A stretch of 64,000 nucleotides of DNA from Tetmemena sp. SeJ-2015. Its lineage: Eukaryota > Ciliophora > Spirotrichea > Sporadotrichida > Oxytrichidae. The stretch spans positions 1-64,000 of the forward strand of contig JAJKFJ010021272.1 in the NCBI GenBank assembly GCA_027382625.1, given 5' to 3'. Shown piece by piece: positions 32,106-43,653 of this stretch. Every line of letters starts with the position of its first letter. The first letter of the stretch is position 1. A model generated the notes under the pieces. That model worked only from the letters and a program-made list of their open reading frames with translations, had not been told where the DNA came from and searched no databases. A program made the translations under genes and the position numbers.

Positions 32106-33761
32106 ATGAACATTTTCTCCCGCAGAGTCTCGTTATCAAAACGAAGCCCTAAAAATTAAAACCAACAATCAATGCAAAGTACATAGGATAAACTTTAAAT
32201 AAGTAGTGGCAGACTCAACACGCTTGATTAAAGTGTGTCTCGAATTTCAAGAGCAAGTAAGTTTTTTCCTTATAAATTGCATTATTCTAGATATTGAGGA
32301 CTTAAGCATAAACTTAGACTAATCGCGATCCATTTACAATCAATTGATTTTATAAAATTTTAATGAAATAATTTACCTAAATTTTTATAATTACTTAAAT
32401 TTATTAGGAGTGATTGACTTTGGCTTCTTGAGGAAAAATTCTCAAGGTAAAATTAATTGCTTAAATTCAGTAATAATCTTGCTTCAGATAGAATGAAGAA
32501 ACAAGATTCTTATCGCAGGTTTGCCCAGGGACTCAATGAATAAAAAAACAGAAATAATCCGCACAAATCCAAGCACATCCCAGCAAACTCACAGTTTCTT
32601 TAAGCCTCACCAGATTATAACAAAAATAGCTTCCTAGATAACTAGTCAGCATTCAGAGAAATTAAATTCTAATTTTTAAATGGAGGAAGATATACTCAAG
32701 GAGTTGCAAGATATGCCTACGTTATTGAACGAAAGGCCTAACTTAGGAAAAACAGTTAAACCTATTTCCTAATTAATATAGATACAAACTTTTTAAGAGT
32801 GCTTACCTCAGGATGTCATTAATACATTTATTTTACTAAAGGATTTAACTCAGTAACGAATGACTTAGAAGAAATGCTGAGGCAGGCAAACTTTGATTCC
32901 CTTTGTAAGCTTAAAAATTCTATATTTCAAATAAAGACTTCGCTATTTTTATCAGACTTAATCTTAATCAATATGTTTTTACTTACATATGATAATAGTA
33001 CGTTCTCTTAACTAGTACTGAATAAGTGCTGGTTTTGAAAATGATTATTATTTACATTCCTCAAATTTTACTTTAATTATTTTATGTTTTTAGTGTAGCA
33101 ATCAAGTCACCACAGAGGTTTCCAAGCAGGTCCATATAAAGACAATAAATGTAAATTATGCTAATTTTATTTTAATAAGATAATAATACTAATTCATCTG
33201 AGAGATTCGAAAGCTTGAACGTAGCTTATCGATCCCCAATCAACTTGAGGCAAAATATCAACATTACCCCAATAGCAAAGATTATTTTTAAGAATGCCAA
33301 GGATCAAACAAGTTTCTAATAGTAAAACAGCGCTTTTTAAAATTTGAACAAAGGCTAGGGCCAAACAAACATACAATAAAAATAGCATTATTCTCGTTAA
33401 ATGTAAGTCAAATTATTGAGAAATTTGTTCCATCTTGGCTATTTCAAATTGTATTAAAAAATCTAAAATAGAAGCAATAATAAAAGAGGTAGTTCACATC
33501 ACTCATTAGAAAGTCTTATAAAACTCGCTAGAATCGAAGAATCGTTTGATGGATCGTAGTCTAATGCAAAACTCAGTTTCTAGTAAAACTTTTTTACTCT
33601 TATTTTTTCATAGAGTTAATCTACCAAAAAAGAATAATATAATAAATTATAAAGCATTTTAATTTAAGAACAAACCTCTTCAGAATGAGGAAGATTTAGT
33701 AGAGGATATACTCAACACTATTATGAGCCCAAGAGAAGAATATAAGCAGAATAAATATTGA
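32106..33761 (+). CDS. Unidentified protein, nested inside the LOTUS gene's candidate IES
   Basis: ATG 32106 opens MNIFSRRVSLSKRSPKN. Two GT-AG introns fit: 32257-32290 (34 nt), giving SRISRANIEDLSINLDQSRS, and 32447-32487 (41 nt), giving NSQDRMKKQDSYRRF. A further phase change near 32665 can be met by a GAA-flanked insert, leading to EDILKELQDMPTLLNERP. Later segments are TNDLEEMLRQANFDSL, SSHHSLESLIKLARIEESFD and a C-terminal NEEDLVEDILNTIMSPREEY, ending at TGA 33759-33761. Ser/Asn/Gln-rich with short helices; no domain recognised. It converges with the SAC gene 258 bp downstream. Confidence 0.6.
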
Positions 33762-34019
33762 AAAAGCTACTTAATTTCATTTCAAATAGCAGCTATATCA
33801 TAATAAAGTTTAATTTCTTAAGAATTTTCTGATTGTATTTGCTATTTATAGTTCTTACAAAAGTAGTTGTAAGCATTTCTCAAAAGCTCCGAAAAATATA
33901 CTATGACATGAAGATTTCTAATTCTTTCTTGACCTTCGCTTTCTTCTTGATAAGGAAACGTATAGAGCATAAAAAGCCTCAAGACAATGAAAACTGCTAC
34001 GGACTAAAATTTTAGTTTA

Positions 34020-36215
34020 TCAAGGCAAAATTCTTACTTAAATTAGGTCCTATGTTAATGGAGTAATAAATTTGTTTCTCTTCTTGATTTATGCTGGTTC
34101 TATTAATCCTTAAGCAAAGTAGAGGCAGTCAGTATTTTTTCCATCGTTAAAATTGTTTATGAAGTATCTCTGCACTCCATACTTCGCATCTTATAGGGCT
34201 CCTCCCATCGTTCTTTTGCCTGTTTAAGTGAAATCAGATTTCATTGCTGGAGTCCCCGAGTATAATATTGATAAGCTGTTTGCATTCAAAGTCCAAGCAT
34301 CCCTAAATATTCTTTCTAAGTTTCCTTAAAATTACTGATGAGTATCTGTTTAAACTTAATCAGAGAAGCCAGAATTTTTTAATTGCAAAAAGAGAGTGAA
34401 TCTATCTATCACAGATTGCACGACATTTGTTCTGTCGAGGCAGTCCATGCAATTAGTCCTAACACATCCTTTTTGAGTCTCAATTATTCTAATGCTCTCG
34501 TTCTTTAGTTATTGCCTATCTTCAAAACTTACACTTGCAGGTAACTAAGCTTGAAAGTATCCATATGCTTTTAAGAGAGGCTAAATCTCCTGAATTAACT
34601 TGCCAAGGTTTTCGTATTTCATTTTCTTACACTCGTGGTGGAAATCAAACCAAGTATAATTAACACCAGAAAACGCCCTCAAATGCTCTTATGCTTCAGA
34701 GCAAGTGGAAATTACTGAGTCTTTTAGGATAGAGTGAGGATTCTTTAAATCTTCAATAAGCTTTGAAAAATGTGTACCTATCTTAAGTTAAGAGCCTTAA
34801 GATAGATTTAACAATTAATTCACGAATATATCAAATTAAAAAGCCTTGCTTGTTAATGAGATTCACGCAATATTGAGATGGGTAAGCTCCAAAATCTCTT
34901 TAAAATGAGTGGAAGCTGCTCCTTAAGAAAAAAGCATATTCCTAATTAATTCCCAATTTTGGTGTCCATCGCAAGCTTGGAGTTTAAGTCCAAATCAAAG
35001 GAATTTAAGACGTAAAAATTATCATCAAAATATAAATTGAGCCTCTTGATTGAACATATGAGGATACTTATATCTAGTTTGCATTATTGGCTATAAAAAT
35101 TCTCTCCGTTTCTACGAAATTTGATGCGTTTCCTTTCTTGTCAAGGCCTCGAGAGAAAAATCTTCTTCCTAATCTTCTACAATCTTTTCGAGATATCAAG
35201 ATAAAGTCTGTTTCGCTTGCCATGGAACCTCTAGTAAATAATTTGTGTGTGTTAATAAATGAAAATTTCACTTGAGTATGATTGAAACTATGTATAGAAA
35301 TATTTCCATAGATGCAAGGCAATCTGAAAGGAGCATACTAAGGATGATTTAAGTCTTTGAGAATCTTGTTATTGAAAATATACTGTTACAAGTAGTCAAC
35401 TGAATGAGGAAACCTACACTTCATCATTCTATTTGTAAATTACAATTAAATATAATCATCAACAGCTCTATTGTATCGTTGTCATTATCTTGACTCAAGT
35501 CTTAATTAATCTTGGCAAAGATCTTGAAATTTTCTTAGAGAGATCTTGTAAGATCCATATCGTACGAGAAGTAGAAACTCTTCTCTTGAACGATTTAGTC
35601 TATCAATTTTTATTTTAAAACATTAAATCATGTCAAGGTACTGCTGATGCTCTTATATCTTGCCTAAATGATTTAATGCAAAAAATTAAGCTTTACTTTC
35701 TTTACTAAGTGGTAAATAAAGAAGCTTGCCGACTCTGTAAACATTTGCTTTCAGAATAGATCCTATGAGAGTAGCCTCTGATACCAAAAGCAAGTATAGA
35801 ACATCTTAAATAACTCTCAATCCGAATAAAAATAGATGATAATTTATTATGAATACTCCATAGACATCCTATGAGAATTCACTCTATAATTTCAAAAGTT
35901 AAATGATGAGTTCTAACATTTCTTTGTTAAACTAAAAAACACATATATGCTTTTGAAATTCTCAAAATGCTCTGTATCTCTTGCTCATCTAATTTATTAA
36001 AAATACTAAGATTAAAAAATGACTACATCTTAAAGATAGAGAACTTCCATTCTGCATTGTTTCTAAAGAAGGGGGATTCAGAGTTTACAAATTGAGAGGA
36101 TTGAATAAATTTACACTTTAAGAGCTATTGCAGCTGTATTGCTCTTCAAAATTATATTTTCAGAAGATTTGCTAACTTTGAATTGAGGTCTGATGAACAC
36201 CTTGGCGTCTACCAT
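34020..36215 (-). CDS. SAC-domain phosphoinositide phosphatase (Sac1 family)
   Basis: Hydrolyses phosphate from phosphoinositides on cytosolic membrane faces. ATG 36215-36213 gives MVDAKVFIRPQFKVSK. Family landmarks in order: FYFSYDMDLTRSLQ (about 35.55 kb), LPCIYGNISI, FILISRKDCRRLGRRFFSRG then NASNFVETE (about 35.2-35.1 kb), WFDFHHECKKMKYENLGKL (about 34.65 kb), the catalytic CX5R motif RTNCMDCLDRTN (Cys at 34449-34451, Arg at 34431-34433), and YFINNFNDGKNTD near the end; TGA 34022-34020. No C-terminal membrane anchor is evident, unlike ER Sac1. Frame breaks between 36.1 and 34.7 kb imply IESs or introns not individually resolved. Confidence 0.88.
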
Positions 36216-36507
36216 AATTGCTATTTTTAAATGGTTTAAATTAAAGGTAAGTAGTTTTTAATTTAGCAAGAGCTGAATTAGGAGATCTATTTAAGTTTCA
36301 TCTAATTTAATTGAGTAATTATTCTCCATGAAAATTTTTAGTTTAATTTATAAATATGGTGAATTAAAAAATAGCTTAGCTTATTGAAAATAAAAATTTA
36401 TACTGGTCAATTTGGTTTTGCCTTTATCAATAATTTTTTAATTTATATTATTAAAATGATTGACTTGTATAAACATAAATGACTAAAATATATATATTTT
36501 TTTAAAA

Positions 36508-36762
36508 AAATAGGTATGGCTATGGTATGTTCATCGTCTACAATAGAATGAATGAATATTTCTGGTTTAAATTAGAAATAGTTCTTAAAAATTATTTGAA
36601 TACTCTTCTATCTTTTGAATTAACACAGCACTCATTTCTAAAATAAGTAGAAAGGGAGGAGGGAGAGCTTACCGAAGAATTAGGGAGAAATGAAGTCTTG
36701 ATTTTGAGTCTACATCTAAGTTTGGTTATTCCCTGAGGAGCTCCCATAGTTAGTGTAGGCAT
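36508..36762 (-). CDS. Probable first MDS of the LOTUS gene
   Basis: ATG 36762-36760 gives a 30-codon exon (MPTLTMGAPQGITKLRCRLK...). GTAAGCTC at 36672 starts a 65-nt intron ending AAAGATAG at 36608, and the second exon (NYFQFKPEIFIHSIVDDEHT) runs into the 17-bp repeat at 36508-36524, after which the sequence turns to A/T runs. The exon therefore has a start and no end here, which fits an MDS ending in a pointer. Its partner repeat is at 31844-31860. It could instead be a short independent gene remnant. Confidence 0.5.
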
Positions 36763-36853
36763 TTTAAATACAAATCGTCACAAAATATAAAATTATCGGT
36801 TCTGTCATGATTGTAACTTTTGTGTGAAAGATAATAAATAAAGTGAGAATCTA

Positions 36854-38837
36854 TCATGGGTGGAATTAGCGTTATTGTTTGAGTTTAAATTCATAAATAA
36901 ACACGATTTTTAAGTTGCTATAAGAATTTGAATATTATCCACTTTGACTATTTAAAAATCTTAAAGAGGATATAAGTTTAACATATTAAGTATTTTAGTA
37001 GCCGTTGTACTGCTGCTACTTCGAAGCATAGTGCGAATTGTGGCTTGAGCTCTCTGTAAATATTTTAGCAAATAATATAGTAAAATTTTAGATAATAACT
37101 TTCTTAGATTAAACTTTGAACCTAAGATATATGATAGGAAGATATTTTATCTCTTGAGAGGAGGAGTTTGGAGGATGAGTGTATTTGATAGTTCTGGTTT
37201 AGTGAGCCTGGGGTGGTTTGGTAGACTAGTGTTGCTAATTATTGGTTGAGTTTTTTGTTGAGGAGAAGTTTGCGGAGTTATTGCTGTAGCTGCTAGACTC
37301 CTTCTGATAATAACTGCTATCATGGTGTCCTCCACCTCCTCTCTGATAAACCAATTGCTTTAGATATGAGTATAAAATTACAGATTTTGAGTTTAGTTAG
37401 AATAGGAGTTGTGATGAGAGCCGGAGGAACTTCCGCCTGAAGAGTAGCAACCACTTCCCTTGGAGCCTCTCGCACCTGTGCCAGAAGTATTCTTATTTGT
37501 GCCACTATACTCACCAGCTCATTAATTTATGATATGATGAAGTACCTCCAGAAAAAAATAGTTAACTTAAAAACCACCCCTTCTCCTGAGAAAACTAAAT
37601 CAGCAATAAGAGAGCCATAGCTGCCTATGTTGTTTTGAGTAGAGGTGGATCCGGAAGACGTGTAGCTAGCACCTTTAAAAAAGAATACTTAAATACTTAA
37701 ACCATTTAATAATTGAATATAATTTGAAGGATTTTTTTTGTTAAATTAATGATAACCTTTGTCAAACTTCGATGCAGTATTAGGTGGCTATTCATATAAA
37801 AATCTTTTAAAATATCATATACTTCGAGGAATTAGAAAGCATATTCAAACATTTTTTCTATTACCTTGTATTGAAATATATTTTCTAATCTTATTTAATT
37901 TGCTAAATTTCTGGAAAAATACTCACCAGCCAGGGTTGAATTATTATGATATACTCTAACCTCCAGTTCCTCCTCTAGGTGGGTAATTTTGATTGTGGAC
38001 ATTCCGCCCCTTCTTCTAATTTAAAACTAGCTAGATGACTTTTACAGAGTAGAGCCATGTAGATTTAATATAAATGATAGGTGGCTACCGGGAATAGTGA
38101 GACTTTTGATAGGTGGGTGAAACCATCTACTGAGCATTAGTTTAAGATTTTTAAGTGGTATTTCCTTTAGAGATACTTTAAGTCTCATTAGATATTACAT
38201 TCAAATATATAGATATATTTAAACCATTAGTATCTATATGCTCTTCAGTTTGAAGATAAGAGCTTTGCTTTGAGGACTTTGCCTCAATTTCAAGAGAGCT
38301 TTTGGGTGAAGTTTGGCTCTGTGGTCTAATACCACCAGTTATCTACCCAGAGAGGTTGGATGAGGAACTGTTTTAATTTTCCGCTTAACTTTTTTTGTTC
38401 TCTTGGGTTTACAAAGAGTCAGATTTAGAGAATTCAGGTCTGATGAACTCAGGACTCGACTCCACTCTATGACGCTTGTGTTTCTATCTTGATCCTTTTT
38501 AGTGGAACCTATCATCACACTAGGGGCAGAGCACTTACTCGCACGCTTGGCAAGAAAATGCGCATTCTTGTTTAAATAGAAACACACACACATAGGAATA
38601 AGAATTTTAGTTCCTCACATTCATCGCAGATTCTGAGGCGCTTGTGTTGGGAAAATTTGACTTTTGCGCCACTGCTCCTTGCTCCACGAGAGAGCAAGTG
38701 TTCTTCGTAGTCGCATTGTGAGCACAGAAAAATCTCACAATCTAAGCAAAAAATGTAGTTTAAAGTATAATTTAGCATCGGACATAGGCTTTAGCTATGT
38801 CCTGGGTGCATACTTGACACAGAGCCGAATAGTTCAT
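36854..38837 (-). CDS. Tandem B-box zinc-finger protein with Ser/Gly/Gln/Tyr-rich tail
   Basis: ATG 38837-38835. After removal of a 29-bp IES, the first B-box reads CQVCTQDIAKAYVRCLDC then LCSQCDYEEH and QHKR; the second starts CDECEELKFLFLC and, after a frame change near 38590, continues ECAFSCQACE. The spacing resembles CONSTANS-type B-boxes (C-x2-C-x8-C-x7-C-x2-C...H), which bind zinc and mediate protein contacts. The rest is a long disordered region (RQPPIIYIKSTW, GRNVHNQNYPPRGGTGG, GSKGSGCYSSGGSSSGSHH, QQQYNGYQNTQ), to TGA 36856-36854. RGG/SYGQ-like composition suggests RNA granule or transcription roles, unproven. Several IES or intron breaks (near 38.59, 37.95, 37.5 and 37.35 kb) are unresolved. 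Confidence 0.7.
38745..38773 (-). other. IES in the first B-box (29 bp, pointer TGCT)
   Basis: AGCA (TGCT on the coding strand) at 38745-38748 and 38774-38777. Removal joins AYVRC to LDCEIFLCSQC, completing the zinc-ligand spacing of the first B-box. This agreement with a metal-binding pattern makes it one of the best supported IESs. Confidence 0.85.
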
Positions 38838-39351
38838 TCTTAATTATCTCACACTCATTAAATATACAGGCATGAAAATTTTAAAGATTCATTATTGATG
38901 ATTTCATAATTAATATCGCTTGTCAAAAAGATTATAATTTATGAATAAAAGGTGCACTAGTGCACTTAGTATGGAATATTTAAATTATTTCTTAATAAGA
39001 GTTGGCCTCATAAATTATATGCTCCCTACTTTAATGATTCAATCCAAAATTAGCTATATCTCATAAATATCTCATCAATTAATGTTCCTTGTTTATCAAT
39101 TAAATAAGAATTTAGAAGCTGAATCTTTTTTTACTAACGATTAGATAAACTAGTTAGATGCTCATAGCAGATATATGTGCACTCCTATTTTTATTCAAAC
39201 ACAAAAAGAAATAAAGCTGAAGTAGAAACTTTTGAATTTCGTGAATTTAATCAATTGCATGTATGTTCATAAATATAGATTTTTAATGTTAAAGAAAACT
39301 TAAATCTACAAGAAACATAGTCTGGGCCATTTATTAAGTGGCTTAGTAATT
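38838..39351. other. Spacer between B-box and MYND genes
   Basis: AT-rich, no coding sequence supported. Lies upstream of the B-box start and downstream of the MYND gene's stop; no repeats or RNA genes noticed. Confidence 0.4.
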
Positions 39352-41188
39352 TCAGTAAGGAAACCTAAATATATGGATGAATCTCTTATAGCTTTGATGC
39401 TATTCCTGTAAAATATCTGTTACGATAGCTCCAAAATTTAAGAATACTACTTTGATCTCTTGAATTATCGGCAGCTTGGCGAAGTATTCATCACCCTGCA
39501 TCTCCTCTTCCAACATTTACTACTGCTAAAGCCTCTTTTCAATATAGTTTTTACCTACTCGCAATTTGATATTGTTACCAGTTACCAACTCTCCCTCTTC
39601 AAAGAAATATCCTTAGTATGAGAATTAAATGTTAATCAAAGGAGTGCTGTTCAGATTGATTTAAGCGATTAGATTGAGAGTCAGGCTCAGATACTGAGTT
39701 TGCAAGTTAATTATTCTCAGTCATATCCTCTTAAGACATGTTAGTTAATGTTGCATCACCATTCAAACAAGTTAAATATCAAGAGTTACTTCTTAATTCT
39801 TGAGAGCTGCCTTGGATCTACTTTCATGAGTATCATTCAGGTGTTGATCTTCAGCTGTCTCTTCTTTTATGCTACCTCCGTGAGTACCGGCCAGGTTGTT
39901 ATTTACAAACGACTCTGGAGTTATCTGAGTGAATCTAATCATAGATTGCTCGCTCTCCTCCACTTGATACTTCCAATAAAATTCATAAAATTTAAGTTAT
40001 ACTTGTTTCCTTTTAGCCACCTATGCTTTAGGAAAAACTTAGCCAAGTGAGTGAAGAGCTGCATGCCTCTGATCTTCTGAGAAAATTTCATCTCATGTTC
40101 GTAGTAAAGAGTCACATCGTATCTCATGTCGGTTCCTGAATGGAGTTCTACTATAAGAGGTGACAAAAGCATAGGGGTCATTGCTAAATCATGCACACAG
40201 TGCTTACAATCGATTAGTAACTTTTAATTGATCGAAAAGCGAAAATTTATAAATTTGTTGTTAATGTATGGTGAGATCTGCTTTGACACATGATTAGTCA
40301 CAGTAAAATGCATTCCTACACTTAGAGCAAGTGTTCGTGTAATAGACGTAAGAGTTGCAGTTATTGCATCGAATAACGATCTTAGGAATGTTTTCTTTCG
40401 TAAGACTCAACCCAGTCAGATTTAGTCGATATTCATTAAATCATTACTTCCTTCTTCAGAGCAGTTCCTTATGCAAATAATTTTCATTTATTTCGATAAA
40501 TAATGACCTAGAGGATTTTGTAAGTTTGGAGGCGACATAATTAAAAGTTAATAAAGCAAAATCAATCTTATCATCGACAAGTCCTATCTATTTCTTTAGT
40601 TATAGAGCGTCATTCGTAGTGTCAAACTTCTGGAAGATTATCATAATTAATTACAACTATGAAATAATCTGCTTTCTCTTTATGATGCCGTTGATTATCC
40701 CATTATATGATTTAGATTATTATATGTGGAAGATTATCCAGTTGTTCCACATCATCTTAATTTATATCACATGAAGATATATTCTATAATAGACATAATT
40801 GAAGGTCGTACTGCAAAATTTATATTTTTCCATAAAATTAGTAAAATTTAAAACTCGTTAAGTGTTGTCTGTAATAGGCTTCATTATAATTAAATAAGTT
40901 ATGAATTTAAATTGCACAGATTTTGGAACATGTCAATCATTACTTATTCCTCAACATTTACAAAGTAGATCAGTTCCGTACATCTTCAAAAACTCGTTTC
41001 AATATATTATTATTGTCTGTAATTCTTGATAATAAGTGAAGGAATTTTGATAAAGCCCTAGCTCCTTTCTCTTAAATTTATTTGATTATTCCTTCATAAA
41101 TCTCTTGTAAGTTTAGATCAATATTATAAGAACAAAAATTCCACATCTCTTAATACTCTTGATCCACCACATTGCTTATCTCCTCCAT
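39352..41188 (-). CDS. MYND-type zinc-finger protein
   Basis: ATG 41188-41186 gives MEEISNVVDQEYQEMWNF, followed by a helical N-terminal region (NLQEIYEGIIKQIQ; TTNDALQLKKQIGLVDDKID), then EYRLNLTGLSLTKENIPKI and a MYND-like cluster at about 40.38-40.20 kb: CNNCNSYVYYTNTCSKCRNA, FYCDQSC, a His, and, after an interruption, DCKHCVHDL. MYND fingers bind zinc and Pro-rich partners. The C-terminal region has DMRYDVTLYYEHEMKFSQK, an acidic stretch and KLRVGKNYIEKRL, with TGA 39354-39352. The zinc pattern matches C-x2-C, C-x2-C, YC-x3-C and H...C-x2-C. A 32-bp IES is well supported; other frame breaks (near 40.60, 40.45, 40.25, 39.78 and 39.62 kb) are not resolved. Confidence 0.7.
39967..39998 (-). 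other. IES in the MYND gene (32 bp, pointer AAGTAT)
   Basis: ATACTT (AAGTAT on the coding strand) at 39967-39972 and 39999-40004. Removal changes phase and joins HRWLKGNKY to QVEESEQSMIRFTQIT, which stays open downstream. Confidence 0.8.
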
Positions 41189-41369
41189 TGCTAATTTCTT
41201 TATTTGTATTTTGCCTTTGGAAAGTTTAATTTAAATTTGTTTTCATCTTTAATTTCAATATTACTCCACCAATTACTATTGCAGATCTCTAAATCTCTTT
41301 ATTTTAAATTCATAATATTTTTTCTAAGAAGTATTTATCAATAAGACTTAAACTCCTCAAAATTGGTGG

Positions 41370-43381
41370 TCAATGCTAGGAGGGAGGAATCATATTGACT
41401 TAGAATATAGTTTGGTTTGCCTTGAACACCATCTCGTTAAATATTTCGTAGTCCTCATTTAAGTATAGCCAAGTTCCATTTGTGCTAGGCTTGTTATGGA
41501 ATCCATCTATCAACACCCATGCTCCGGTCTCGCTGCATTTAATATGAGCCTGCGTCTTAGACAGCAGCTTATCGTCAATCCGGATATCGCAGTTAGGTGT
41601 GCGTCCAATAATGATCTCCTATCCCTCGTTTTTGAAATAACTATAGAGAATCAATAACTTTGTTGAGAAGTAAAGATATACTTACAAGATCTCTCCGGAG
41701 GATGGACCACCAAAAATCTTAAGCTTTAGCCTGTGTGCTTCAACATGTGCATTATAGCTGTCATAGTCATCACCCTAGTCTTTTAGCAAATTCACTACAA
41801 TATGGGCCTCTCCCACGTTAATTATCATATTATCTTTCAAAATCTAAAGAAGAATCAGTAAGTACTCTTAACTTACAGTTGGCGTTTCTTGCTTCACAAA
41901 GACTCCATGTCCTATTCCCAGATCTTTGATGAAGTATCTTAGCTGATCTGCATCAAACTTAATTTGAAAGTGTCTGCCCCTTTGCTGTTCGGCTGTTTGT
42001 GGGTTCTTGCTCGGAATTACAAAATCATTCACTACTTGCTTCTACAAAGAGGTTTTAATTTTTTTGAGTTGGATGCAATTTAGCATTAGATGACTTACTG
42101 GTTTAGTTGTAGTTTCTGCGTTAGGATCATGCGTTCCTTTCTTGACACTCTTCTTCCTTCCAAAATAAACGACTCCATCGATTATTCCTCTTAGAGAAGG
42201 ATGGCTTTGGATTCCTAGAGCGTTTATCTCTATTTTCATGCCTTTTTGAAGCGTGGCAGAGCTCACAACCTATAGAAATTATGATTGGGTCAAACATTTC
42301 CAATTATTGTTATTCAAATTTTTTGATACTTTATTTTTGCTTCAACAATAATAGTAAATTACTTACAGTTAATTCGAGCTTTGGGATTTGAGGAGCCAGC
42401 TTGATAAGTCTATTTTTGAGTTCAATATCCTAGCCTTCGAAAGCATTTTTGATCTGCTGTCTCTTATTTTTATCAGTGAGGACATCAATGCTCTCATTTG
42501 GGTCATTTCCAGCTGCATTTGAATTTTTATTATTCTTGTGTACAGCTGTGGTGCGGGAGTTTTGCTTGAAGAGTGCGGCCTCATCATTTAGATTGTTATT
42601 GTGATTTCTTTTGTTTACCTCTGTCATGTTCTCAACATTGTTATCATAGTTACAAAGGTTGTTGTTGCAGCACAGCTTCTATAACAAAAGATTTAGTAAT
42701 GCTCCAAGTTAAGAATATATCCATGCTTAAGAACATGATTTTGGAGAAATAAATGCTTCTCTTTATAAGTTTAAAGCAAAGTTCAGAGATTGTAATTGAC
42801 AACAACAAGATTATAGTAGGAAATTTATTTAAAATCAGTGATTGATTAAAATAATAAATGGAGAGTTGCAACTTCGTGTCAGTTTAAATCGCAGATTCAC
42901 CCCCTTATCTGTAGCTTGCTCGATAGTTTATTAAAAATAATATAATCTTCTTTAATCATCTTCAGAGCTCTTCTCAGCAGCTAGATATGACTCACGCATT
43001 CCTCGTCATCTTCATCATAATCTTCATTTAAACTTGTGTCGCGTATAAATCTTTACTGAGTGCTCCCATAAAAAAGTTACAAGGATCAAAAGTTCTTAAA
43101 ATTTGATGCTGAATCGAATCAAATAAGAATTATTTAAATTGGACACACTTCAACTGCCACTGATTTATTCTATTTTAATTTAATATCAAATTTATTTGTC
43201 TTTTTTAATTATATGCTCAGTTATAGTAGCAATTATACTTTAGTAAGATAAATGGCCTTAGAAAAGTTAACCTCATTCTGCAGAATATCGAACTAAGCAG
43301 ATTGATTTCCCACATTTATCTTATGAATATCCAGGTTCAAACGCGTTTACTTACCGAGAGATTGGAATTTTGCTAACCCAT
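41370..43381 (-). CDS. Protein with two FHA domains and a myristoylation-like N-terminus
   Basis: Forkhead-associated domains bind phosphothreonine peptides. ATG 43381-43379 gives MGQQNSNLS, with Gly2 and Ser6 fitting an N-myristoylation signal. Intron 43293-43354, then noncoding sequence, an acidic exon (LNEDYDEDDEECVSHI), an Asn-rich exon, and the FHA part with clean GT-AG introns at 42270-42366, 42042-42098, 41844-41876 and 41641-41685. FHA1 lies around VYFGRKKSVKKG, FVIPSKNP, RGRHFQIKF and YFIKDLGIGHGVFV. FHA2 is canonical: GIIIGRTPNCDIRIDDKLLS, KTQAHIKC, WVLIDG, KPSTNGTWLYL. TGA 41372-41370. In the FHA part all breaks are introns, with no IES needed. A decayed copy of its 5' region lies at 9095-9490. 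Confidence 0.88.
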
Positions 43382-43653
43382 TTTTAAATTATAAATTAAC
43401 AATAAATAAAAGCATTCAAGAAAGAATACCTCTATTTATATCAATTAAAATTTATCTCTAATCTTTTTTAATTTTCCATCAAACTACCTATGATTGAAAC
43501 ACTACCTATCGCATTATCATAAGTAGAGATAGGAAGAATGAAAATTAACTAGGTATTCTTCTTATAGAAGGAAACGATAAGCATATTTTATTCATAGATT
43601 ATTGATAGATCATACTTTCGTAATTGCTCTGCCAGAGGCATTTAAACTCATTA

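Larger units (their letters stand above)
31861..36524 (-). other. Candidate 4.66-kb IES of the LOTUS gene, containing other genes
   Basis: A 17-bp direct repeat AAATAGGTATGGCTATG lies at 31844-31860 and 36508-36524. On the minus strand, protein-like sequence runs into the repeat at 36.5 kb and AT-rich junk follows; at 31.86 kb junk precedes the repeat and coding follows. Joined through one copy, the frame reads VDDEHTIAIPI-WQPLVKCEQNQKEML without a stop. Between the copies lie a plus-strand gene (32106-33761), a complete SAC phosphatase gene (34020-36215) and a retroposon-like element. Bounds and the very existence of this IES are inferred from the long repeat and frame. Confidence 0.55.

Noticed and set aside
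39748..40050. Plus-strand ORF with hydrophobic segments.
   Set aside because: It lies antisense to the MYND gene, where polar, family-consistent text and a frame-restoring IES are found.
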